Shown: piece by piece, positions 50,456 through 57,917 of the stretch
Numbering within the stretch: the first letter of the stretch is position 1
Layout: each line of letters starts with the position of its first letter
Assembly (NCBI GenBank): GCA_910577275.1
Contig: CAJTMW010000015.1
Location: forward strand, 54,039-118,038
From: an uncultured Lachnospiraceae bacterium
Lineage (GTDB): Bacteria; Bacillota; Clostridia; Lachnospirales; Lachnospiraceae
Direction of reading: 5' to 3'
Length of the DNA: 64,000 bases
Made by a program: the position numbers and the translations under genes
Notes under the pieces: generated by a model
Databases searched by the model: none
Seen by the model: the letters and a program-made list of their open reading frames with translations, nothing else
Told to the model about the DNA's origin: nothing

Positions 50456-51253
50456 TTATTTCCTCGCCTTCGCCTGCCTCATGCCATCTCTCATCCATCC
50501 GTAAGCCTGCCCGAAAGGAATCTCCGCAAGCATCCCGCTCTTTTTAAGTACGCCGTGAACAACCAGAAACCGCATCGCAAAAAGACCGGCCAAAGCGCCG
50601 TAAAGATGATGGTAAAGCACGCCTCTGTCCGCAAAAAACTTTTCATTGTATCCATGGAACCACGTGGATTCCCGGTAGACCTCCCTGCCAAGCACGGCGG
50701 TATCCGCATAGATATGCAGTCCCTTTTTCAGGCAGTCGTGGAGAAACAGGCTGTCTTCCCCGTTGCTGTACCTTGCCCCTCCCCCGAAAAGGAGGGAAAA
50801 TCCCACGTTCGCCCTGCGCAGCGCCTCCAGCCTCGCGGCCACGGCGTAGGTGGGATATCTTCCGTAATTGTACCAGCGGATTCTTTTACGGGCTTCATTA
50901 TAATAGGTGGCTCTGGATTCATCTACTTTGAAATTAAAAGTAATCATATCGGCGTCGGGATTTTGTTCAAAGGCGTCAAGGACTTTCTTTTCATACCCTG
51001 AGTCAAACACAATATCCTCGTCCGAAAACAGGCAGATTTCCCCCTCCGCATGAAGGAGCGCCGTGTTGCGGCTGAGCCCCACGCCCCGCTCCGCCATGGA
51101 AAAACACCGGATTCGTCTGTCCTTATGCAGATATTCCTGATAAGCAAAGCTCCCGCATTGATTGACAATAATTGCCTCCGTCTCCAGATTCATCTTCTCC
51201 GCCAGCGTATCTGTGTCCTGATTTACCGCCGCCACCAGCACCTGTAACTTCAT
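50456..51253 (-). CDS. Family 2 glycosyltransferase
   Basis: A 265-residue GT-A enzyme starting MKLQVLVAAVNQDTDTLAEKMNL. Motifs: AEGEICLFSDEDIVFDSGYEKK (DxD-type metal site) and FSLLFGGGARYSNGEDSLFLHDCLKKG. The start is the ATG behind GGGAGAACAGGGAAA; the longer in-frame version adds only nine residues. It sits 20 bases from the chain-length protein gene and is part of the exopolysaccharide operon. Sugar specificity unknown. Confidence 0.85.
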   Translation of the reverse strand: MKLQVLVAAVNQDTDTLAEKMNLETEAIIVNQCGSFAYQEYLHKDRRIRCFSMAERGVGLSRNTALLHAEGEICLFSDEDIVFDSGYEKKVLDAFEQNPDADMITFNFKVDESRATYYNEARKRIRWYNYGRYPTYAVAARLEALRRANVGFSLLFGGGARYSNGEDSLFLHDCLKKGLHIYADTAVLGREVYRESTWFHGYNEKFFADRGVLYHHLYGALAGLFAMRFLVVHGVLKKSGMLAEIPFGQAYGWMRDGMRQAKARK

Positions 51254-51272
51254 TTTCCCTGTTCTCCCACAG

Positions 51273-52409
51273 TCACGCATAATATCTGTTCAGAAATTCC
51301 TCGTCCGCCTGGGCGATGATTATCCCTGCAATATTGCAATCCTGATTTTTCAAAAGGCTTAAAATCCGCGAGGTTTTTCTTCCCACATCTTTTCCAAAGG
51401 GCAAAAGCAGAATAACCGCTCCCAGCTCCCTGATTTTCCTGCATTCTTCTTCCGACAGGATGTTCTCCCCGAAGGCTGATATTTCCCACTCGCCCTTTTC
51501 CGGGGCCTCCTTTGTCCTTACCTTATACCACCCGAAGTCCTCTTCCTCCTTCGCGCCTCCGTTGCTTCCCAGAATGTCCGTCTCCTCCCTGTTGAGAAGC
51601 CGTTCCAGCTCAAGGCCACGGACGTCCGCGTGATTATCCATATCCACAATGGCAAACGCCTTTTTCTCTCCCAGAACATAGCGGAGATTGGCTTTCAGCT
51701 CGCCTGCATAAGGCTGCAGCCCCTTCTGGTTCCTTGTGAGAAGCCCCAGCGCCCGCATACCGTATTTCTTTTCCACGTCCTCCTGGACATACATGGATTC
51801 GTCCGTCACATAATGGAAGCCGAACACCAAAAACGCCAACACTCCCATAACCACAGCGCCGGTCACACAGGCGGAGGTGGTTCTGTTGTCCCAGTAAACC
51901 CGCTCCGGCGCGGCGGAACGAATCACCTTAATCTGTTCCAGCTCATCGCTCCCCTTTGCAAACTCTTTCAGCCCGTTTTCCACCGCGTTTCGGATTTCCC
52001 GGACAAACTTTTCGTTATCGCCCTTCACCGTGATAGTGAGAAGCCGGATATCGGAGAGAATTTCCGCCGTAGTGGATTCCCTTACATCACTCTCCTCATA
52101 GCCGGGCAGTTCCTTCATTATCAAATCCACAATGGGGTCGGAATCCAGCAAATCGTTCCATGTATATCCGTTGTAATACTGATAAACCTCCCCGTTTTCA
52201 TCATGGTCAAAGCTGATATAAAGCTTGGATACAGCCTTATACTCAACCGGCATCTTCACGGAGCGCATTACCTGATAAAAAACGCCCCCAAAGGTGGCTC
52301 CCAGCACAATCAGCATGATAACCACCCAGAATCTCTTTTGAAGATACAGGACCAGCCGCTTCAAATCCATTCCCCTGTTTAAATATTCCTCATTCTTTTC
52401 CATCTTCAT
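51273..52409 (-). CDS. Wzz-type chain-length protein with a degenerate kinase-like C-terminus
   Basis: A 378-residue polysaccharide co-polymerase. TM1 (about 27-46) and TM2 (about 180-200) flank a periplasmic-type domain, as in Wzz/CapA. After TM2 the cytoplasmic tail of about 170 residues resembles a BY-kinase/CpsD domain: NLRYVLGEKKAFAIVDMDNHADVRGLE and a terminal ILLLPFGKDVGRKTSRILSL with LKNQDCNIAGIIIAQAD. But no Walker A GxxGxGKS/T is present, so ATP binding is doubtful. Start after GGAGCCATGGGAAA; it overlaps the previous gene end by 20 bases. No separate kinase or phosphatase gene occurs in the operon. Confidence 0.8.
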   Translation of the reverse strand: MKMEKNEEYLNRGMDLKRLVLYLQKRFWVVIMLIVLGATFGGVFYQVMRSVKMPVEYKAVSKLYISFDHDENGEVYQYYNGYTWNDLLDSDPIVDLIMKELPGYEESDVRESTTAEILSDIRLLTITVKGDNEKFVREIRNAVENGLKEFAKGSDELEQIKVIRSAAPERVYWDNRTTSACVTGAVVMGVLAFLVFGFHYVTDESMYVQEDVEKKYGMRALGLLTRNQKGLQPYAGELKANLRYVLGEKKAFAIVDMDNHADVRGLELERLLNREETDILGSNGGAKEEEDFGWYKVRTKEAPEKGEWEISAFGENILSEEECRKIRELGAVILLLPFGKDVGRKTSRILSLLKNQDCNIAGIIIAQADEEFLNRYYA

Positions 52410-53808
52410 TTTCCCATGGCTCCTCTGTTTTCAAAGCCTTCATGGCCGTCACCTGCGCGCTGTCCACGCCCTCCGTGCTCTCCGGCTTTATCAGAATTTT
52501 CAGTGTCAGAAGCATCAGCTTTAAGTCCAGCCACACAGAATAATTTTCTATATAAGTTAAATCCAGTTTTAATTTATCGTAAGGAGTGGTGTTATACTTT
52601 CCGTAAACCTGCGCATACCCGGCAAGCCCCGCTTTCACCCTCATGCGGAATACAAACTCCGGCATTTCCTCCACATACTGTTCGATAATCTCCGGTCTTT
52701 CCGGCCTGGGGCCAATAAAGGACATATCTCCCCTTAAAATATTAAAAAGCTGTGGAAGCTCGTCAATACGCACCATACGGATAAATTTCCCTATGGGGGT
52801 AATGCGGCTGTCGTTTTTGGCCGCCAGCCTTGCCACTCCGTCCTTTTCCGCGTCCACGCGCATACTTCTGAATTTCATAATCTGAAATTTCCGTCCGTCT
52901 CTGGTGCATCTGGTCTGCTTATACAGCACCGGCCCGCCGTCATAGCACTTGATAAAAACCGACGTCACAAGCATAAAGGGCAATGCAATCACCAGCAGAA
53001 TGAGCGCGCATATAAGGTCAATCATCCTTTTTGCCATGCGCTGTCCGACGGTAAGCGCATATTCCCTTGTGAGGAAAATAGGCGTGTCGAAAAGATGAAG
53101 CTGGTCCGCGCCCTTTATCATCACATCGGGAATCTTTGGCATCACATAAACTCTGATAAACTTACTGTAGCAGTATTTTAAAAGAAGATTCCTCTCCATG
53201 GTGGGAATATCCCACAGCATCACAGCTCCATATCCTTTCAGTATTTCTTTTTGAAGCTCCTTTATGCCGCATTTGATGTCTATACATTTTGTGATTTTGT
53301 ATTTGTCCCTGCGGGTTTCAAATTTCCGCAGAACGTCCTCGATATCCCTTTCCCCATGGATGAGCAGAATTTCCCTCGGCGGAAACACCCTCCGGTAAAC
53401 CGTATTTCCCAGCCAGGTAAAAATCCCTGCAATGAGAACCTGCACAAGGGTCGCCGCCGCAAAATAATCCAGCGGAACCAGCCAGTTATTCATCAGCGAA
53501 AGCTGCGCATAGGTGATGGCATTCACAAAAAAGAGCGCAAAGACCTGGGATAAAAACACATCCACGGTTTTCAGATATCCGATTTTCATTCCTCCGTAGG
53601 TGTTGTTGAAAAAAAGCAGCAGCACCACATAAATTAATATCACCAGAATATGGCCGTTTTTCGTAAACTTAAGGCCCCGGTTAAAATTATTGATAATCGG
53701 ATAGTAGTAATTCATCCAGGCATATGTATAGACCGCGGCCTGCATCAGCACGCCGATGAAGCTCAGCCAGAGCACGCCGATTCTTTTTAAGGATTCCAAT
53801 CGTTTCAC
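52390..53808 (-). CDS. Polyprenyl-phosphate sugar-1-phosphate transferase (initiating enzyme)
   Basis: A 472-residue WbaP/CpsE-type enzyme. The N-terminal half has several membrane helices and a cytoplasmic segment (REILLIHGERDIEDVLRKFET); the C-terminal catalytic domain has KRMIDLICALILLVIALPFM, GPVLYKQTRCTRDGRKFQIMKFRSM, the RIDELPQLFNILRGDMSFIGPRPERP motif (catalytic Asp-Glu) and VKAGLAGYAQVYGKYNTTPYDKLK. The family starts a repeat unit by moving hexose-1-phosphate to undecaprenyl phosphate. GTG start, eight bases after GAGGAG. Confidence 0.93.
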   Translation of the reverse strand: MKRLESLKRIGVLWLSFIGVLMQAAVYTYAWMNYYYPIINNFNRGLKFTKNGHILVILIYVVLLLFFNNTYGGMKIGYLKTVDVFLSQVFALFFVNAITYAQLSLMNNWLVPLDYFAAATLVQVLIAGIFTWLGNTVYRRVFPPREILLIHGERDIEDVLRKFETRRDKYKITKCIDIKCGIKELQKEILKGYGAVMLWDIPTMERNLLLKYCYSKFIRVYVMPKIPDVMIKGADQLHLFDTPIFLTREYALTVGQRMAKRMIDLICALILLVIALPFMLVTSVFIKCYDGGPVLYKQTRCTRDGRKFQIMKFRSMRVDAEKDGVARLAAKNDSRITPIGKFIRMVRIDELPQLFNILRGDMSFIGPRPERPEIIEQYVEEMPEFVFRMRVKAGLAGYAQVYGKYNTTPYDKLKLDLTYIENYSVWLDLKLMLLTLKILIKPESTEGVDSAQVTAMKALKTEEPWENEDGKE

Positions 53809-53913
53809 ACCAAAATCTCCTCGTATTTAAAGTTCCGTTGCAGCCTCCGGTACGCCTTTGCGGGTTCCAATGCATTCCTGCGTCCGCCGCACAGGGCTGT
53901 ATGCGCCGCAGCC

Positions 53914-54675
53914 CTAGAGCCTGCGCCAGGTTGCCCGCACCGCCCAGAAAAACAGATAATAACCGCTGCGGCAAAAAGAAAGCCCTTCCTGCTTCCTGTA
54001 GAGATTCCATATTCTTCTTATTGCCTCTAACTTATTGGAAGATAGGGATTTTGCCGGTCTCCTGTAAATTACCAGAACCTCGTCGAGCCCGTATGCCGTA
54101 AACCCGCTGCGGAGCAGCTTCCACCAGGTTGCCGTATCCTCGCTTTTAATTTCCGGCATCCTGATAATCTCACGGCCGGTTTTTTTTGTATCGAGAAGCA
54201 CCGTGGAGGTAAAAATAACCGTCCGGGAAAGCGCTTTCTCATATACAAGCTCCGCCGGCGCATGGACTGTTTTTCCCGTCCCTCTGGCATTTTCGTCCCC
54301 GAACTCATAGGATGTAAACACAAAGGCCGCCTGCTTTTCCTCCATAAAGAAAAGCTCCCTTTCCAGCTTGTCCGGCAGCCAGACATCATCCGCATCGAGG
54401 AAAGCAATGTACCTCCCCTTGGCGGCATTTATCCCCGCGTTCCGCGCTCTGGCAGCGCCCTCGTTCACTGGCCTGGCAATCAGCCTGATTCTTTTATCCT
54501 CCGGTAAGAGACCCTCGATTTTCCGCCTGCCGTCATCCTTTGAGCAGTCGTCCACCAGTATCAGTTCCCAGTTTTCATAAGTCTGGCTCCTGACCATTGC
54601 AATCGTTTCTTCTATATAAGCTCCGGCATTGTAAACCGGCACGATAATACTCACCAGCCTGTCCTGTATTTCCAT
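53914..54675 (-). CDS. Family 2 glycosyltransferase
   Basis: A 253-residue GT-A enzyme (LVSIIVPVYNAGAYIEETIAMVRSQTYENW; WELILVDDCSKDDGRR; RYIAFLDADDVWLPDKLERE). The GT2 signature and DxD site are complete and the protein is shorter than most GT2 genes because the C-terminal end is short. It lies second in the exopolysaccharide operon. CGGGAGCGGGG precedes the start. No membrane helix. Confidence 0.87.
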   Translation of the reverse strand: MEIQDRLVSIIVPVYNAGAYIEETIAMVRSQTYENWELILVDDCSKDDGRRKIEGLLPEDKRIRLIARPVNEGAARARNAGINAAKGRYIAFLDADDVWLPDKLERELFFMEEKQAAFVFTSYEFGDENARGTGKTVHAPAELVYEKALSRTVIFTSTVLLDTKKTGREIIRMPEIKSEDTATWWKLLRSGFTAYGLDEVLVIYRRPAKSLSSNKLEAIRRIWNLYRKQEGLSFCRSGYYLFFWAVRATWRRL

Positions 54676-54737
54676 TTGCGCTTCCCCGCTCCCGCCAAAC
54701 TGTGCTCACGCAGACACTCCTGAAAACTCCGTTACTT

Positions 54738-55667
54738 TCATATTTCTTCTTTTACAAGATAGATTGGCCTTCTTTTCACTTCCATATACGTTTTTGCAAG
54801 ATATTGCCCCACTATTCCCAGACAAAAAAGCTGTACGCCGCTGATTAGCGAAATAATACACACAAGGGACGGCCATCCCGAGGTGGGGTCGCCAAATATC
54901 GCCTTTCTCACAATGGTAAAAATAATCAGCGCAAAGGCCGCCAGGCAAAAAAGCACGCCCATAAAAGCGGCAAATGCCAGCGGCGCCGTGGAAAAAGCCG
55001 TGATGCCGTCTATCGAATAGAGAAACAGCTTCCAGAAAGACCACTTCGTCTCTCCCTTTTTCCGTTCGATGTTTTCAAACTCCAGCCATTTGGTCTCAAA
55101 TCCGACCCAGCCGAAAATCCCCTTGCTGAACCGGTTATACTCTCCCATGGAAAGGATGGCGTCCACCACCTGCCTCGTCATGAGCCGGTAATCCCTTGCC
55201 CCGTCCATAATCTCCGTCCTGGAAATTTTCTTCATCAGCCGGTAAAAAATCCTGGCAAAGAAAGAGCGCAGCGGCGGTTCACCCTTCCTTGTGACTCTCC
55301 TGGTCGCCACCGAGTCGTATCCCTGCTCCACATAGCCGTACATTTCCGGCAAAAGCGAAGGCGGGTCCTGCAAATCCGCATCAAGGAACACCACATAATC
55401 TCCCCCGGCCTTCTCAAGCCCGGCATAGATGGCCGCTTCCTTCCCGAAGTTTCTGGAAAAGGAAACAAGGCGCACCCGCTCATCCACTCCGGCCAGCTTT
55501 TTCACTTCCGCCGCCGTGTTATCCTCAGAGCCGTCGTCAATGAAAAGAAGCTCGAGAGCCACATCCTTTTCCCGGAAAAAGGCTTCATTTTTCATAAATT
55601 CATGATAGAAATCAACGATATTCTCCTCTTCGTTATAGCAGGGAACAATTGCGCTGAGCACCTTCAT
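54738..55667 (-). CDS. DPM1/GtrB-like polyprenyl-phosphate glycosyltransferase
   Basis: A 309-residue enzyme with an N-terminal GT2 domain (LSAIVPCYNEEENIVDFYHEF, ALELLFIDDGSEDNT, GGDYVVFLDADLQDPP) and two C-terminal membrane helices (TAPLAFAAFMGVLFCLAAFALII and SLVCIISLISGVQLFCLGIVGQYL). The architecture is that of GtrB/DPM1-type enzymes, which put a sugar on undecaprenyl phosphate for use as a lipid-linked donor. First gene of the operon, just behind a promoter. It differs from the other GT2 genes by its membrane tail. Confidence 0.9.
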   Translation of the reverse strand: MKVLSAIVPCYNEEENIVDFYHEFMKNEAFFREKDVALELLFIDDGSEDNTAAEVKKLAGVDERVRLVSFSRNFGKEAAIYAGLEKAGGDYVVFLDADLQDPPSLLPEMYGYVEQGYDSVATRRVTRKGEPPLRSFFARIFYRLMKKISRTEIMDGARDYRLMTRQVVDAILSMGEYNRFSKGIFGWVGFETKWLEFENIERKKGETKWSFWKLFLYSIDGITAFSTAPLAFAAFMGVLFCLAAFALIIFTIVRKAIFGDPTSGWPSLVCIISLISGVQLFCLGIVGQYLAKTYMEVKRRPIYLVKEEI

Positions 55668-55711
55668 ACTTCTTTACCCTTTCAGTCTTACCGCTAATTG
55701 ATACTTTCCCT

Positions 55712-55740
55712 ATTTTATCACACGAAAAGAAATATCACAA
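55712..55740 (-). promoter_or_regulatory. Promoter of the exopolysaccharide operon
   Basis: TTGTGA, 17-base spacer, TAAAAT on the minus strand, about 45 bases upstream of the first gene, and immediately behind the terminator of the LytTR gene. This makes the operon a separate transcription unit. Confidence 0.6.
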
Positions 55741-55741
55741 C

Positions 55742-55773
55742 AAAAAGACGACAGGCAGGGTTGACCCCTGCCC
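55742..55773 (-). terminator. Terminator of the LytTR regulator gene
   Basis: GGGCAGGGG and ACCCTGCC form a stem on the minus strand followed by TGTCGTCTTTTTG. The operon promoter overlaps its T-rich tail. Confidence 0.65.
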
Positions 55774-55846
55774 AAGATGTGAAATGCTTTCATCAGGGAG
55801 AACTCCCTACATTTCCATTATACTTCTTTTTCCGCCGGATTTCCGT

Positions 55847-56596
55847 TCATGTAACAAATAACTCCCCTGCATGTAACTTTTTGCTCATAAAAAGCTCTTT
55901 GCAGACCCGCTCCACAGCTTCCCGCCGCCCCCGGCTGACGGGAACGTCGGCTCCGTTATGCATTTTCAGGCGCTTTGAATTAAACTGCTCAATCTGCCTG
56001 GCGTTCACGATATAGGACTGATGCGTCCTGACAAAATAGTGATTGCAGACTGTCAGCTCCTCCTCGAGCAGATTCATGCTCTGATAAAAAACATACTGCC
56101 TGTCTCTTTCGAGAAAAGACTTTATCCGGCGTTTTTCACTTTCAAAATAAAAGACTTCTTCTAAGGGGATGTTAACCGTTTTTCTGTTGTATTTCACCGG
56201 AAAGCATTCAAAAAATATCCTCTGGTCTTCCACAATCTTGTCAAGCACATCGAACACCTTCAGTCTTGCGATTGGCTTCGGGACATACTGGATGGGATAG
56301 ACGCTGAACATCTCGCAAAAGTATTCCTCATGCCCGGTTACAAATACAAAACTCACGGGCCCGCACAGCTCCTTTATTCTGACGGCAGTATCTATACCGT
56401 CAATCCCTCCCAGTTCTATATCCATGAACACTATTGCAAAATCGCCCGTCTGTTCAATGCCAAGCAAAACCTCCTCGCCGCTTCTGTACTTTTCAACCTG
56501 TACCCTTACGCCATGTAATCCCGCCCAGGCTCTGATACATTCCGCAAGCGCCTCCCGGTAGAACGCAGCATCGTCGCATACCGCTATCCGTAACAT
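55847..56596 (-). CDS. LytTR-type response regulator (AgrA-like)
   Basis: A 249-residue regulator. The receiver domain has the acidic pair CDD and the phosphoacceptor Asp59 (AIVFMDIELGGIDG), with VTGHEEYFCEMFSVYPIQYVPKPI; the C-terminal LytTR domain (about 145-245) is PLEEVFYFESEKRRIKSFLERDRQYVFYQSMNLLEEEL and YFVRTHQSYIVNARQIEQFNSKRLKMHNGADVPVSR. No kinase gene is next to it, so it is an orphan regulator here. Its position directly before the exopolysaccharide operon makes it a candidate controller. The ATG after GAGGGGAAGG is used; one seven codons upstream is also possible. Confidence 0.88.
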   Translation of the reverse strand: MLRIAVCDDAAFYREALAECIRAWAGLHGVRVQVEKYRSGEEVLLGIEQTGDFAIVFMDIELGGIDGIDTAVRIKELCGPVSFVFVTGHEEYFCEMFSVYPIQYVPKPIARLKVFDVLDKIVEDQRIFFECFPVKYNRKTVNIPLEEVFYFESEKRRIKSFLERDRQYVFYQSMNLLEEELTVCNHYFVRTHQSYIVNARQIEQFNSKRLKMHNGADVPVSRGRREAVERVCKELFMSKKLHAGELFVT

Positions 56597-56630
56597 CCTT
56601 CCCCTCTTACTTTCCATCCTTCGTTAAAAA

Positions 56631-57227
56631 TTATAAAAACAGTACGATGATATTTAATATCCACATAACAAACGCAATCACTACGCCTATGATGCTTAAA
56701 ATCTGACCGGCTTTTGCCATTCCCGCCTTACTTGAGCCGGAGCCCATCCTTGCCCGGGAATATCCCAGCACCGCAAAGATAATCGCGCCAAGAGGCCATA
56801 TAAAGCCGAGAATCACGCTGATGATACCGAATACAAGGGCCATTGTCGCCGCACTGGAGTTATCCACTGTCTGAACCGGAATCGCCCCTCCGCTTCCCTG
56901 CGCCTGAGAGATATCCTGCTGCAATGCGCTGTAAAGCTGTTCCAGACTGTCTCTGAAAGGTTTTTTCTGGAATGTAGCCACAAAACCTGTAAGCCCCATT
57001 TCCTTGCCAAAGCTTCCTTTCAGCCATGCTTCAACGTGTAGCGTTCCGTTTGAATAGGACCACTTCAAATACTTGTAGCCCTCCATCATAGCGTCTCCCG
57101 CCCGATAGGCAGGCTCGCCCTTCCAGTCCGACATGGAAAACTTATTTTTCTGCAGATAATCGTTCATCATAAAAGAAACAAAATCATCCGGCTTGTTTAA
57201 AACCAGGTCCTTGACATATCTCGCCAT
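56631..57227 (-). CDS. Membrane protein with DUF4190-like C-terminus
   Basis: A 198-residue protein. The N-terminal 100 residues are soluble (KDLVLNKPDDFVSFMMNDYLQ, SNGTLHVEAWLKGSFGKEMGL) and the C-terminal part has two membrane helices with the DUF4190-type pattern AATMALVFGIISVILGFIWPLGAIIFAVLGYSRA. Function unknown. The start is the ATG after GAGGTGAGGAAA. It is followed by the LytTR gene 34 bases away in the same direction, and preceded by the HIT protein gene, perhaps in one unit. Confidence 0.75.
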   Translation of the reverse strand: MARYVKDLVLNKPDDFVSFMMNDYLQKNKFSMSDWKGEPAYRAGDAMMEGYKYLKWSYSNGTLHVEAWLKGSFGKEMGLTGFVATFQKKPFRDSLEQLYSALQQDISQAQGSGGAIPVQTVDNSSAATMALVFGIISVILGFIWPLGAIIFAVLGYSRARMGSGSSKAGMAKAGQILSIIGVVIAFVMWILNIIVLFL

Positions 57228-57255
57228 TTTCCTCACCTCATAAAAAATTATTGTT

Positions 57256-57675
57256 TTACAGAGCTTTTCTGATTTTTTCTATCATTTCCTCATATTCGGC
57301 TTCGCTTAAATACTTTTTGTCAGGATTCATCTGGAACACGCCGCCCCACTCATCCTGTCCTTTATACTTGGGAACCAGATGCATATGCAGATGGCATCCC
57401 GTATCGCCGTATGCGCCATAGTTCAGCTTATCCGGCGCAAACGCCGCATGAATGGCTTTTGCAGCTCTTGTCACGTCTGCGAAAAAGCGGTTCCTCTCCT
57501 CGTCGCTGATATTCACGATTTCACTGACATGGTCCTTATAAGCCACGATACATCTCCCCGGCTTGCTCTGTTCCTTGAATAAAATCAACTGACTGACATC
57601 CAAATCACAGATTTTGATGCCGAACTTCGCTAAAAGCTCGCCGCCCTGACAATATCCGCAGTTCTCGTCTTTCAT
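57256..57675 (-). CDS. HIT family protein
   Basis: A 139-residue histidine-triad nucleotide-binding protein. The triad motif is HLHMHLVPK, with an N-terminal Zn-like CGYC and KPGRCIVAYKDHVSEIVNI helical region and GAYGDTGCHLHMH. HIT proteins hydrolyse phosphoramidates or adenylated compounds; the substrate is unknown. The start follows GGAGGGTACAGTG. Upstream, reading the other way, lies nrdD. Confidence 0.9.
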   Translation of the reverse strand: MKDENCGYCQGGELLAKFGIKICDLDVSQLILFKEQSKPGRCIVAYKDHVSEIVNISDEERNRFFADVTRAAKAIHAAFAPDKLNYGAYGDTGCHLHMHLVPKYKGQDEWGGVFQMNPDKKYLSEAEYEEMIEKIRKAL

Positions 57676-57833
57676 CACTGTACCCTCCTGTTTTTTCACA
57701 AAATATATAGTATTAACATAACATATCGCCCCCTACAAAGCAATGTGCGGGGCAAAAGGCGGCGTCAAAATCTTGCACAAATTTTCCCTCCAAATTTTAT
57801 TTATAATTTTTTTCAATATGTAACCGAACATAC

Positions 57834-57861
57834 TTGATTATTTTCCCCCACACGGTATAAT
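57834..57861 (+). promoter_or_regulatory. nrdD promoter
   Basis: TTGATT, 16-base spacer, perfect TATAAT, 57 bases upstream of the nrdD start. It overlaps the first NrdR-like box. Confidence 0.7.
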
Positions 57862-57907
57862 ACTAAATATGCTCGCCCAAAATCCGGCGGTATACAATAT
57901 ATGGTAA
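57861..57907 (+). promoter_or_regulatory. Putative tandem NrdR boxes
   Basis: TACTAAATATGCTCGC (57861-57876) and ATACAATATATGGTAA (57892-57907) both approach the NrdR consensus ACACWATATATWGTGT and their centres are 31 bases apart, the spacing expected for the paired boxes of ATP/dATP-controlled NrdR repression. They lie just after the TATAAT. Similarity is partial, so assignment is tentative. Confidence 0.45.
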
Positions 57908-57917
57908 GGAGTAAACT

